A DNA stretch of 64,000 nt from Schizochytrium sp. TIO01 (lineage: Eukaryota; Sar; Bigyra; Thraustochytrida; Thraustochytriidae). Within the stretch, counting starts at the first letter, position 1. The number at the start of each line of letters is the position of its first letter. This document shows, in pieces, positions 12,897 to 22,951 of this stretch. The stretch lies in contig SMSO01000031.1 in NCBI GenBank assembly GCA_004764695.1, forward strand, positions 6,753,261-6,817,260. The letters run 5' to 3'. Both the position numbers and the translations under genes were made by a program. Under the pieces are notes generated by a model that ran no database searches, had not been told where the DNA came from, and saw only the letters and a list, made by a program, of their open reading frames with translations.

Positions 12897-15623
12897 ATGA
12901 AGACAACTTTGCCTCGAGAAGGTCACTTGGTTGCGCTTGATACGTTGGGAGGATGCCAAGGCATGGGACACGAAGAGTGCAGGCCCATAAACGAGGGGAA
13001 GGGTTTAGTGGAAGCTGAAAACTTGCAACATATGGAGTCGCGGCGCAAGAGACCTCGCCGAGGAGGACTTGGGTGGAATGGAGTACATAAGATGATGATT
13101 CTCGTTGTGATGCTATTAACTACAATCTCTTCCGCAGACGCGTGGCGGCGTTGGACGCTGAGGAATGGAACTAAGGACTCTACGCATCCCGCAGCACGAC
13201 GTGGACATTCACTACTTATGTATGACAATAGAGTCGTTCTTTTTGGAGGCAAGGGAAACGACATTAACCGTCTCCACACGCCGAAAACATATGAACTTAT
13301 AGAGGTAGATGGCGTTCTCGAGTTCAAGAGCTACGACAAGAAAAAAGTGGAAAAGGGAACTGAAGAAACCGTCCAGCTTGTTGAAAATGATGAGTTCATT
13401 GAAGAGTGTATTCCTCTCATAGATTCAGACCCAGAAGCGGCCATGGCTCGCCCAGACTGTGACTTCAATGGCACTAAAACAGACAAGGACGATGTCGACA
13501 ACTATGTCCCAAGCAGTGACTATTATAATGATCTATGGTGGTATGACCTTGATTGCGAGAGGTATTCGGATGAACCATGTGCTAACCAGACATGGGAAGT
13601 TGTTGATCCTGGTGCAGCACGTGGAGGATGCCTTCTCTATGATGGAGTCAACGTTTGTACACATCCAACAGAGAGATACAATCATCAGGCTCAGGTGATA
13701 AATAACCAGTACATGCTTGTTTGGGGTGGATTTTCTAAATTCTGTGAAGATTACTGCGATGATGCTTGGGTATTCCTCTTTCCTGGAGAGGACGACAGTC
13801 TCGCTAATATTACTGCAGGTGAGCGCTGGGTACAGCTCGAGCCGTTAACAACGCCTGGCAAACGCTGGAAAGCAAGCTCTACTCTGGTCAACAACTTTAT
13901 CATTTTTTTCTTTGGAGGTCACCGCCTTTGGCATGGCTTCAGTGATGATAACTCACGGGACAATCGCTGGAGCTCCTATTCAGACTTGCCCAAAGGTGGA
14001 TATCTCAATGACATGTGGAAACTTAACATGAGCAATTGTGTACCTGACACTACCTATAATTTGACTGAACAATTAGACTTTTTATCAAACTGTACGGTTG
14101 CATGGGAGGAAGTAACACCTGTCAAAGAGTGCGTAGCCCGTGCTCTTTATGACAATGGCCAGCTTCGTCCTGGTTACACCTGGGAAGAACGCAACCAAAT
14201 GACATGTTACGAGATTTGGCCTTCAGCTCGCAGCGGTCACGGTATGGTTTACAAAGACAATTTCTTGTATATGTTTGGAGGCTACAAAACGTATTTCCCG
14301 TTCCCTACAACAACGTCTCGTGGCGCTGGAGAGGGTGTTCTAGAGGCTGACAGCTCAGTTACAGAGTATCGACCATCTCCAAGCTATGAGTTTTACCTCA
14401 ATGATCTGTGGCAGTATGATATTTCGTCAGGTAAATGGGTACAAATTGAGACATCTACTGATGACAGCAAGCCGTGGCCAGATCCTCGCACAGAAATGAG
14501 TTTTGTGCTTACGGATGATCTAATTGTGATGACTGGTGGCTATCGAGCGAACTACTTTTTTGACGAGCTGTGGTATCTAAATACAACTTCAAGCCGTTGG
14601 TTGAAAAAAACCAAGTTTGTGCATCCCCTTTATCCTGTCAACTGCACTGCAAATACTACCGTACAGGCTTGTCCTACGCGTGGGCGGTTGACCGATGGTC
14701 TGTATGGCCGCGCATCTGCGCCAGTGTATGTAAATGTCACAAGACGGCAAGCCCCTGGTTGGGACGGCTGTCGTGATCGAGATGATGAGCGCACTGATCT
14801 TACTTGGGAGCTCCAATATGAGCGACCGTCTCAACGCTCAAACCATGCTGTGACATACTCTTCGAAGTACAAATTGATGCTACTGTATGGTGGTCATACA
14901 TATTTAGAAGAACAACTAGAGCAGCTTGAAATCACGTACAATGTGACCGCTACTGCAGACCTTTGGGAGTACAAATTGCATCAGTGCATAAGCAATTGTT
15001 CGAACCACGGGACATGCCACTATGGTTACTGTACTTGCGACTCGGGCTATTATGGGATTGATTGCTCCAACACATCCTGTCCTGGCGATTTCTGTTACTA
15101 CGATGAGACTACAAATGAGCAAATTTGCAAGCATTGCTGCCACGCACCTTACACTCATTATGATGGGGAGGGCTATCTGTTTAATGTAGGGAAGCTTAGT
15201 TGCTCGCTAGAGCGGCCCGGGCATTCTGAAGGCATATGCGATGGCTATGGAAGTTGCCTTTGTGCTCCTCCATTTGTTGGCTTAGACTGTTCCATGAGAG
15301 ATTGTCCAAATAATTGCAGTGATAATGGCTGGTGCTCTTATGAATATCCTGTTAGTCGTTGCATGTGCAACTCAGGTTACACAGGCTCAGATTGCTCGAA
15401 TATAGAGTGTTTGAACAATTGTAGTTATCCAAATGGAGAATGCGATCTCACCACTGGAACTTGCACATGCACAATGTGGCCCAACCCATATAATCGATCA
15501 CGTAATTGGCGTCGCTACCAAGGGCTGGATTGCTCATTCCTTATTCCCTTTGCGTCAGCATCAAGTCCACTTCCGCCCATTCTTCTGGGACTTGGCACCA
15601 TGCTTTTCATTTTGTTTTTCTGA
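12897..15623 (+). CDS. Kelch-repeat and EGF-like cell-surface protein, probably GPI-anchored
   Basis: A 908-residue protein. Six kelch-type repeats are visible, each with a hydrophobic strand ending in Gly-Gly: RRGHSLLMYDNRVVLFGG near 100, and further copies containing MLVWGG, IIFFFGG, LYMFGG, LIVMTGG and LMLLYGG. Together they would make one six-bladed propeller. After it come cysteine-rich EGF-like modules (CSNHGTCHYGYCTC, then CSDNGWCSYEY, then a third ending GLDCS). The extreme C-terminus is a hydrophobic stretch without a charged tail after small residues, typical of a GPI-attachment signal. Many N-x-S/T sites fit secretion. The first ATG puts the signal sequence at about 66-82; ATG codons at 13032 or 13092 would give a conventional N-terminal signal peptide and may be the true start. 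The layout resembles attractin-like or adhesion proteins; the ligand is unknown. Confidence 0.88.
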   Translation: MKTTLPREGHLVALDTLGGCQGMGHEECRPINEGKGLVEAENLQHMESRRKRPRRGGLGWNGVHKMMILVVMLLTTISSADAWRRWTLRNGTKDSTHPAARRGHSLLMYDNRVVLFGGKGNDINRLHTPKTYELIEVDGVLEFKSYDKKKVEKGTEETVQLVENDEFIEECIPLIDSDPEAAMARPDCDFNGTKTDKDDVDNYVPSSDYYNDLWWYDLDCERYSDEPCANQTWEVVDPGAARGGCLLYDGVNVCTHPTERYNHQAQVINNQYMLVWGGFSKFCEDYCDDAWVFLFPGEDDSLANITAGERWVQLEPLTTPGKRWKASSTLVNNFIIFFFGGHRLWHGFSDDNSRDNRWSSYSDLPKGGYLNDMWKLNMSNCVPDTTYNLTEQLDFLSNCTVAWEEVTPVKECVARALYDNGQLRPGYTWEERNQMTCYEIWPSARSGHGMVYKDNFLYMFGGYKTYFPFPTTTSRGAGEGVLEADSSVTEYRPSPSYEFYLNDLWQYDISSGKWVQIETSTDDSKPWPDPRTEMSFVLTDDLIVMTGGYRANYFFDELWYLNTTSSRWLKKTKFVHPLYPVNCTANTTVQACPTRGRLTDGLYGRASAPVYVNVTRRQAPGWDGCRDRDDERTDLTWELQYERPSQRSNHAVTYSSKYKLMLLYGGHTYLEEQLEQLEITYNVTATADLWEYKLHQCISNCSNHGTCHYGYCTCDSGYYGIDCSNTSCPGDFCYYDETTNEQICKHCCHAPYTHYDGEGYLFNVGKLSCSLERPGHSEGICDGYGSCLCAPPFVGLDCSMRDCPNNCSDNGWCSYEYPVSRCMCNSGYTGSDCSNIECLNNCSYPNGECDLTTGTCTCTMWPNPYNRSRNWRRYQGLDCSFLIPFASASSPLPPILLGLGTMLFILFF

Positions 15624-16169
15624 CGGACAACACAATACATGAAATCAGCTTTCTCGTCATTAGTAGTATATACACTGTTTTCTCCCTCTCGATTTACCCT
15701 CTCATCTGCAAGTTTTGTTCAACACCATGTTGTGAGACTTTGTAAAGCCATCCTCCTGGTTTCGAAGTTATCGTCATCTTCGCCTTCTCACACGATCTTA
15801 TTGCAAGTCTCAGACGCTCTCATCAATCTGTTACGTCAACATTTTATAACAATCATAGTATTATTAGTAGGACTTGATTAGTTTCACTACGCACTTGCCA
15901 AAGATCTTCCTCCTTCTGAAAAGTCAGCGACAGCGACAATCAGCAAACTGCAAAAACCATTGCTCAAGTCAGCTGAGGCTTGAGCAACACTTTCGAAAAC
16001 GAGCTACTGCGACAGTTCGCTACCCGTCGTCGACGTTGACATACCACTTGAAGTAAGCTTTGTAAACTGAAGTTCAAGGCGATCGTTATAGGTTTGACAA
16101 ATTGGAAAAGGTACCAGGTGAAACAAAAGCTACGTGACATCTCTTGTCCGTGACCAAGAGCTTGCAAAG
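15624..16169. other. Intergenic region between two co-oriented genes
   Basis: About 545 bases holding the 3' end of the kelch/EGF gene and the promoter of the elongase gene. The frame is open from 16134 only through a GTG codon, so this stretch is taken as 5' UTR. Confidence 0.5.
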
Positions 16170-16988
16170 ATGGAGTTGGAGCAACTCCAGGCAAAAGCTA
16201 CGATGGTCATGGAGTACTTGTTCTCCCCTGCCTTTCGCTGGCAAATTACGTATGACAAGAGAGACAGTTTTATTGGACCGATTGCCATAGAAGAACCCAT
16301 GTTAGTACTTGCTGGATCAGCGGTTGTTTATCTTGGTGTCTTGGCGATCACGTATGCTTTACGCGGGTTCCTTGGTGGTCTCATGGCTCTAAGAGGTGTT
16401 CATAACCTCTCCCTCTGTCTGTTTTCAGGTGCCGTCTGGATCTACACAACGTACTTGATGATGCAGGAAGGCCACTTTAGCAGTTTCCAGGCTGCTGTGT
16501 GCCAGCCAGTTAAAAGTCCCCACTTTCAAGCAATCTCCTTCATCTTCGCCTTATCAAAGATCTGGGAATGGTTTGACACGATCCTTCTTATCATCAAGGG
16601 CAACAAGTTGCGCTTTCTTCATGTGCTCCATCACACGACGACATTTTGGCTCTACGCTGTGGACCATGTTTTTCTCTCTTCAGTCAAGTACGCCGTTGCA
16701 GTCAATGCATTCATTCACTTCGTAATGTATGCTCACTACTATCGCCCATTTCCTAAGCAATTCCGGCCCATGATCACGCAGCTGCAGATCATCCAGTTCA
16801 TCTTCAGTGTAATTATTCATACATCCATCTATGCGCAATATGACTGCGACCCTCACGTCCACACCCACTTCTGGGAGTACATCACACCTTACCTCTTTGT
16901 GATTCCATACCTCGTCTTGTTCTTAAATTTTTACATTCGTCAATATGTTCTTCGGCCGACTGCACCGAAGGAGAAGAAGACCAATTAA
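16170..16988 (+). CDS. ELO-family fatty acid elongase (PUFA-type)
   Basis: A 272-residue multi-pass ER membrane enzyme that condenses malonyl-CoA with acyl-CoA, the first step of fatty acid elongation. Seen: the family motifs KIWEWFDT (KxxExxDT), the histidine box HVLHH, NAFIHFVMYAHYY (NxxxHxxMYxxY) and TQLQIIQF, plus several hydrophobic segments. The context FLHVLHH and MYAHYY resembles elongases acting on polyunsaturated substrates more than the saturated/monounsaturated type; the exact substrate cannot be read from sequence. The protein ends in KKTN, a dilysine KKxx ER-retrieval signal. The start chosen is the first ATG of the frame. It converges with the lipocalin-like gene 153 bases downstream. 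Confidence 0.95.
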   Translation: MELEQLQAKATMVMEYLFSPAFRWQITYDKRDSFIGPIAIEEPMLVLAGSAVVYLGVLAITYALRGFLGGLMALRGVHNLSLCLFSGAVWIYTTYLMMQEGHFSSFQAAVCQPVKSPHFQAISFIFALSKIWEWFDTILLIIKGNKLRFLHVLHHTTTFWLYAVDHVFLSSVKYAVAVNAFIHFVMYAHYYRPFPKQFRPMITQLQIIQFIFSVIIHTSIYAQYDCDPHVHTHFWEYITPYLFVIPYLVLFLNFYIRQYVLRPTAPKEKKTN

Positions 16989-17141
16989 AAAAGAAAACCA
17001 GAAACTGTGTAAGTACAGGCTAGCTAGACTTCTACAACATGTATGAGCTCGAGATAAATCAAGTCTATTGAGTTCTGGTCTAATTCAACAAAATGCTTTA
17101 AATGGTTTTAAAGAAAAATAACTAAATCAAATAAACTTGAT

Positions 17142-17900
17142 CTACAATTTTAGCGTTGCGTCCTTGTACGTGCAGTTGGCTTGAGGAACATCAATAAGCA
17201 ACCCTGTATACACTCCCATATCCTCAAGCTGTGCCATGATGTCATCTATAAGATCGTCATCTCGCTCTTGCGCGCGTGTGAAAATCCAAAGGCCACTATC
17301 GTTGGTGGTGTCAGTCTTGGTTGTACACAAAATGGGATCAGTCTGCTCCACTTCGGTAGGCTGTCCACCGGAAACCACTGCCCACTGGTAGTCATCATCA
17401 ATGAGAATCACGGTATATGGGCCAGCACCAACCCAGCCAAGATAGCGTAACGCGCACAAAGTGACTTCAAGATTTCCAGTACCAGAGTCCACCTGACGTG
17501 CGCACAGGCTTTGGAAGAAACCATCACCAGACTGCTGTATTTCTGACTGATCTGCGGTCGTGCCATAATTGTAAACCTCGACGTAGCCGTCGTTCGGGAT
17601 GTAAGTGGCTACAACACAGTTGAGGTACTCCTCGGTCTGGTATTTTGTAACTTGCTGTGCCTGAATAAACCACGATTTCTCCGTGTACTTTGTCAGATTG
17701 AAATTATCAACTGGATCGACTTCAGGGCAAGTTGTCTCCCTCGAGTCCTTGCCTGTCAGCCATGACCAAAAGCTAAGTTGTCGAGAGAAGCCTGCCTCGC
17801 TCCTGAGCATGGGAGGCTGAATGACGTTAGCTCCCTCCACATGAACAGACATAAGGAGGGCGCTCACCATCACCAATGCAATCATCGTGAACCTAGACAT
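17142..17900 (-). CDS. Secreted lipocalin-like protein
   Basis: 252 residues from the first ATG, starting with a clear signal peptide (MSRFTMIALVMVSALLMSVHVEGA) and then a short linker to about residue 55. The remainder has lipocalin features: an N-terminal NLTKYTEKSWFIQAQ segment like the conserved lipocalin W motif, a series of beta strands with aromatic residues (NDGYVEVYNYG, GPYTVILIDDDYQWAVVSGG), then LWIFTRAQERDDD before a C-terminal helix with MAQLEDMG, as in apolipoprotein D or plastid lipocalin families. Paired cysteines suggest disulfides. It would bind a small hydrophobic ligand outside the cell or in the secretory system. Family call moderate, ligand unknown. Confidence 0.75.
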   Translation of the reverse strand: MSRFTMIALVMVSALLMSVHVEGANVIQPPMLRSEAGFSRQLSFWSWLTGKDSRETTCPEVDPVDNFNLTKYTEKSWFIQAQQVTKYQTEEYLNCVVATYIPNDGYVEVYNYGTTADQSEIQQSGDGFFQSLCARQVDSGTGNLEVTLCALRYLGWVGAGPYTVILIDDDYQWAVVSGGQPTEVEQTDPILCTTKTDTTNDSGLWIFTRAQERDDDLIDDIMAQLEDMGVYTGLLIDVPQANCTYKDATLKL

Positions 17901-20165
17901 ATTTGCTCCTATGTATGTGTCTCTAACCAAGCCAGATACTCGCTGTTCACACAATCTTTTGCACGCCTACCTCAACTCAGTCGTTTGGGATCTGCTGCTT
18001 AATTTACAATCTTCCCTCATAAAATTTACAGCTCATGAATTCCGCCGTCGACAATATTGTTTTCTCGTACGAGCACTACCAAGTTCAGTAGTATCAACTA
18101 TTGAGAATCAAAGAAGAATTCTTTCACATTCAGTCCTTCAACAGCAAGTAGGGTAGGTACGTCGTGATCCCGGCTTTCAAGTCCTCCCTGCGAGACTGGA
18201 TTCTTAAACTCAATGATTGGCCAACCTTGAAGTTGCTCTTAATCTCCACACTGTGAGTTGGCTCGAATTGCGGGGAACAGTGAATTACTATTGATGTTTT
18301 CTTGCATCTGCCAAGGAGGCGTTTCCTTTTCTTGGTCCGAACCTTTGAGTCAGAGAGGATTGATAATAGAATGAATTGACGGAATACGCACGAGCTCTGG
18401 AATCAACATTGGCCTACTACAGCCTGACTGCAGCGTATGCTCGGACACGACCGATGTGACCGGGCGCCGCAATGAGGGATACCACGCACAAGACCGATTA
18501 GACCATAGTTTTGTAATGCTGCCTTTTACCCTTTTTGTTCTTTTAGTCTCTCTTGTTTGCCTTGTTTTATTTTGTTTTATGTTTTAAGTCGGTTCTCTTT
18601 TTTTTGGTTTCTTTTTATGATATGGGTCTTTTCATCTTCGACTGGAGAGTGTTTATTGATTTATTCTGCGGAGACATCCGACTGTTTTTATTAATCTGGG
18701 TGAGACCTAAGTACGCACTAGACGCAGCGTAAACGTCGGTGCACAATTTGAGTTTGGATTAAGATAACTGAAAGGTGCCGCCCTCGGAGCTTTTTTTTTA
18801 ATTTTTTTTTTAATAGTGCATCCTTGCAGACACATAGCGCGTTTTGCTGAGCTTCACAGGTGACCGGTGAAGAAAGTTTATGAAATCAAGATCGATTGAT
18901 GCAATGAAGAACTACGAACTTGAAGACCATTTTTCAGACGTTGACCTATGCACCTGGCATGCATACGAAACATGGATGATCACCAGGCTCCGATGGCTCC
19001 TGAATTGCGGTGTCGTATATTGTAAATAGAATAGTTTGCGCTGGACTGAAAAGTTATTCAGGCACAGGGAAGAAGTGGAAATGTCAGTTCTGGAAATCAT
19101 GATGACAGGAGATAGGGAGAGGTTCAGGAAAGCTTTCGTATGATGGATTAAGAAGGGCGATTCTCCTTTCCTGTATTGGGGTCCCCTGACTGTTTTTGTA
19201 CAGTCGTTGGGCATTACTTCAGAATACTAAAATCCTGTCCTGGATGGCAATGTCAACTTGAACCATATGAAATGCAACTTCTTTGTTGGGGCTCTTCTGT
19301 GAAACCTTCCTTTCAAATTGCTCGCCAACCCTCAGAAAGATAACAAACCCTATCGATGCCAGGAGATGGAAACGACGAGCTGAACCTCTGTATAGGTATT
19401 GCTGACTGATCCAATCGAATAGATGCTGACCAGTCATGCTGCTGAAATGTTGTAATTGAAAATAGTATCCTGATCTATCCTCTATCATGATTTTCACTAA
19501 TGCTTTTAAAGCCACCAGGATTACCTTATCATCTAGCATTATTCTAGCAGCATTGTTGTATTCTACGAATGTTTCGGACATCGCAGTCTACAACGGTTCC
19601 AAGGACTGAACTTACACGATTAATTCACCCATCCATATAGTAAAGACGGACTACAAAATTTGGTATTTTGGTAGAGAATATAATATTGGCTCCAAAATCT
19701 ACGATTCTTTTCAAAATGAAGCTTTCGTATAATGGAAAAACTTATTTTATTGCACGAACTCTTTTGCATACTTCATGGCGAGGGCATTCTGTGAGACATG
19801 TGAAATACATGTATAATATGTCCTGGTCCTGATCTTTCTATTCTTTCCGATTTGGCCTTTCCTCTTTACCTATGGTTAAAACCATTTTCTGATATGAAAG
19901 CATTTGATTTTGCCTGTGTCTATTCCGATTGTTTCTAAATAGAACTTTGCCTGTTTACCGGAAGTACAAGAGAACTCTTGACAATCAATGCAGATGCTTC
20001 TCGTGTCGCATCAGTAGATAAAAGAATGAGATATGAGTGTGAAGGGAAGAACCAAATCCTTGAAGTATATACAAAGGTATTAAGAAAAAAAGAATAGAAT
20101 AAAAATTACACGATGCTTCATACCGTTTTAACGTTTCTACCAATCAAGGGAAGCTTCTCGATTGA
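17901..20165. other. Long intergenic region, mostly featureless
   Basis: About 2.2 kb. The left end holds the lipocalin promoter and the right end the 3' region of the small membrane-protein gene. The middle includes T-rich stretches (about 18520-18610 and 18790-18815). One 120-codon minus-strand frame (19219-19581) is listed separately. A 100-codon minus frame at 18912-19214 has no supporting feature. Confidence 0.45.
19219..19581 (-). CDS. Small hypothetical protein (weak)
   Basis: A 120-residue ATG-started frame on the minus strand inside an otherwise empty 2.2-kb interval. Composition is protein-like (alternating hydrophobic and charged residues, segment FHLLASIGFVIFLRVGEQF), but there is no recognisable domain, no clear signal peptide, and the length is near what chance allows here. 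It may be real, one exon of a longer gene, or noise. Confidence 0.25.
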   Translation of the reverse strand: MSETFVEYNNAARIMLDDKVILVALKALVKIMIEDRSGYYFQLQHFSSMTGQHLFDWISQQYLYRGSARRFHLLASIGFVIFLRVGEQFERKVSQKSPNKEVAFHMVQVDIAIQDRILVF

Positions 20166-21128
20166 TTACTCATCAATTATTTTTGTCTCCCGACCACCGC
20201 TTGCACAAGTGTCTAAGTGTGGCACAGCCTGATCAGATGCAGCCTTCTGCTCTTCATATTCTTCTGAATGACTCGGCATACCGTTTTGAGCCTTTTCAGG
20301 ATTGCTGCCACTCGGTTTTACACTCTTAGATTCCAGCTCCTCATCCACAGATACTGCTACAGGCCTCTTTATAACCTTTTTGACATGATCAATAGATGTT
20401 TGTGAGACCTCGCTGACGTGGGTGTGTTGTACGACCCTCTCCACCAATCCTAGGCGCTGCAGCTCTGCAGCAATAGGATCCATGCTCTTATCAAATATTT
20501 TCATACCAAGCATAGCCATTCCCTGATTAGATTGTTTTGGCAGAGACCGTTCCATCGAGGAAGGTTTCTGGGAACCTGCTAAATCTCGCTGATGACGGCT
20601 TCTACCCCCATTTCGGCGTTGTGAGTGTTTGCGGCCTGTTTCATGAGCACTATGTTTTCTCCGCTGCACAGGGTCTACAAAAAGCTCTGCATACAAGACA
20701 GCCTCTGTTTCATCTGCTTCTTGTTTGTTACTTGGTCCAACCGCAAGAATGACCCGTCGAGCTCCAGGTTTCGACGGGTCATATCCAGGCGGCTCAGGTA
20801 TGTTTTGAGTCCCAGAGAATTTGTCCCTTTTCGAAGGTAGTTTCTGAGGATGCCATGTTTGGCCGATAAAAAACTGCAAATCATCAGAAGCCATGGCAGC
20901 CATATGAGAGCCTGCAAGTTCAAGTTGGCCCATTGCCAGTTCATCTTGTTTTTGAAAGAGTGAAGTCGACTTGCGGACCTGATACCAGGCTCCAAGCAGT
21001 GCAATCACAACGATGATGAGCTGCCGTTGCCACGGTAAGCACGGAAGGCCCTTCTTTTTCTTGATCTTTCTGACACTGTCCAGTGCTGGCGTTGCCAGGT
21101 CCTCATCGTCGGAGTATTGGAGAGACAT
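20166..21128 (-). CDS. Single-pass (type II) membrane protein of unknown function
   Basis: 320 residues from the first ATG. The N-terminus is acidic (YSDDED), then basic (KIKKKK), then has one transmembrane segment at about residues 35-51 (RQLIIVVIALLGAWYQV), suggesting a type II signal anchor with a short cytosolic tail. The following region contains a proline-rich segment (NIPEPPGYDPSKPGARR) and the hydrophobic strand VILAVGP. The C-terminal third is charged and low in complexity, with HSQRRNGGRSRHQR. I recognise no catalytic motif. Confidence 0.65.
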   Translation of the reverse strand: MSLQYSDDEDLATPALDSVRKIKKKKGLPCLPWQRQLIIVVIALLGAWYQVRKSTSLFQKQDELAMGQLELAGSHMAAMASDDLQFFIGQTWHPQKLPSKRDKFSGTQNIPEPPGYDPSKPGARRVILAVGPSNKQEADETEAVLYAELFVDPVQRRKHSAHETGRKHSQRRNGGRSRHQRDLAGSQKPSSMERSLPKQSNQGMAMLGMKIFDKSMDPIAAELQRLGLVERVVQHTHVSEVSQTSIDHVKKVIKRPVAVSVDEELESKSVKPSGSNPEKAQNGMPSHSEEYEEQKAASDQAVPHLDTCASGGRETKIIDE

Positions 21129-21800
21129 TGCTGCCGAAAACGTCTTTGCTCTAGTTGACAATGCAAAATTTGTCTAAAATGTTAACGTTTCAAGGTTTGC
21201 CATCTTTTTTACATACAAAAGTAGGAGAGGCAATAAGAGTACCTAAGTACTAGCAACTATATCAACCTACGTACGTACTAGCAACACTGGCTAGGTGGTG
21301 AGGATCCAGAAAGGGGGCTCAAGGAGCCAAGCTTTCCTGAAGATTTAGAATCTTGTGAGCTTTGTAGGTGGATAGGTACCTACCTAGAGGCTGTCTTTTT
21401 TATCAATTGCATATTTGAAGGGAAAGCTGGACAGTATGAGAAATTATGATGATTTTTCGAGGAGTTTGCTGAATGCATGAGCCCATATTTTACAACTCTA
21501 CTAGACTAAAAGGGAAATATCGTAAATCAATTTGAAGGCTTGCAAATCCGACTTGCCAATTGTCAGTACTGTGCCTCCATCTGCATTGACGAATAACTAT
21601 ACTTGAACGTTATAGCTAAATATCAGGGCACGTCTTTGGCGTTTGAACATTTTTGTGAAATATTTTCTGTATTGATGTAAGCAACTTGTGAAAATATGTA
21701 TTTGCCAAAAACAACATGTCAATGGAAAAACAAACATTGAACTAAGTTCAAGACGGACACAGCGCCAATCGGGGATCCTGTTGTTCAATCCTTTGTTGCC
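21129..21800. other. Divergent intergenic region (promoters)
   Basis: About 670 bases between a minus-strand and a plus-strand start, so it should carry both promoters. It includes a cluster of GTACCTA/TACGTAC/ACTAG words (about 21238-21300) and ATAGGTACCTACCTAG at 21372-21386, which recur in other intergenic regions of the window. No other element is identified. Confidence 0.4.
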
Positions 21801-22763
21801 ATGGGCCGTGGTGAAGAGATCATCGCATATGTGCTTCCTGTACGAGTGCAGCATGCTCTGCGAGACTCGCGTCGGTTCGGCAAGCTAGTCGATCAGGTGC
21901 TCATGGCAGGTGCTGCTGTTCTGGTATTGCTTTTGCACCCACGTCTTGCGAAAGACTACCTCTTGGGCGCTAAGGACTCTATTGTAGAGAGAAATTTACA
22001 ATATGGCCCAGGAAAACGACACCGCCTTGATGCCTATGGCACGCCTGAAAAGGCTAAAACCAAAGGAGTCCTTATATTTGTGCATGGTGGTGCTTGGGGT
22101 ATGGGCTGCAAAGAAATGTATGCGCTGCATGCCATGGAACTAGAGCGCCAGGGGTTCATGGTACTTGTTCTTAACTACAGGCTCTATCCGTGGGCTCGTA
22201 GTGACGAGCAAGCAGATGATGTTCGTGATGCTGTACACTGGGCACAGGAAAGGTATCCAGATGCATTTACATTTCGAGTCATGGCACATAGTTCAGGAGC
22301 ACATGTCTCTATGCTTGCTGCAATTGCTGATGCAAAACAGGGTCGCAAACTTTGCGACGGTCTCTTGCTCCTCTCAGGACCCTACGACATTGCCAAACAT
22401 TATGATTTTGAGCGCAATCGAGGGGTGCACGAGATATCATTCATGAAGCCTGCAAATGGTCACTCTTTGGAGGAGTTTCATGCTCGAAGCCCCAATCGGA
22501 TCGTTAAAGATCTCTCAACAGAGCAAATCGCACTACTTCCACACATTATGTTGTTACATGGTGGTAAAGATGACACTGTCCCCGTCGAATCGACGTTGGC
22601 TATGGAAAAGGCCCTCAATGACGCGGGGCATAAGATGGTAGAGACACATGTCTTGGATAAACATGATCATGTCGATATCCATACTGATTTTATGATTGGG
22701 GATGGGGATCTCGTGATTGATCTTTTGTCCAAATTTGTGACTACCCCTCAATCCAAATTGTAG
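21801..22763 (+). CDS. Alpha/beta hydrolase, isoprenylcysteine methylesterase / HSL-like
   Basis: 320 residues. The N-terminal hydrophobic stretch (about 30-47, VDQVLMAGAAVLVLLLHP) suggests a membrane anchor. The catalytic core shows the oxyanion-hole motif HGGAWGMG (about 95-102), the nucleophile elbow AHSSGAH, in which the first Gly of GxSxG is Ala, and a downstream GGKDDTVPV (probable catalytic Asp) followed by DKHDHVDIH (probable catalytic His). This set matches carboxylesterases of the HSL/BD-FAE type, including prenylcysteine methylesterases. Substrate is not determinable; an ester or amide of a lipid or prenyl-cysteine is plausible. The start is an ATG. It converges with the next gene, stops 188 bases apart. 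Confidence 0.85.
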   Translation: MGRGEEIIAYVLPVRVQHALRDSRRFGKLVDQVLMAGAAVLVLLLHPRLAKDYLLGAKDSIVERNLQYGPGKRHRLDAYGTPEKAKTKGVLIFVHGGAWGMGCKEMYALHAMELERQGFMVLVLNYRLYPWARSDEQADDVRDAVHWAQERYPDAFTFRVMAHSSGAHVSMLAAIADAKQGRKLCDGLLLLSGPYDIAKHYDFERNRGVHEISFMKPANGHSLEEFHARSPNRIVKDLSTEQIALLPHIMLLHGGKDDTVPVESTLAMEKALNDAGHKMVETHVLDKHDHVDIHTDFMIGDGDLVIDLLSKFVTTPQSKL

Positions 22764-22951
22764 AAAGGAATTTTTTTATTTTTGTTTCTCTTTAATTCTT
22801 TAAAGGAGTCGAGAAGCACATGTTCAAAGTGCTGAATACTGATCGCACATTTTGTGACAGGCACGTCCTCATTTTCTCAATTTACAAAACAGATTAATTT
22901 TAGAAAAAGAGAATACTAATATGGCAATTCTGGGTACAGGAGAAACTCTAT

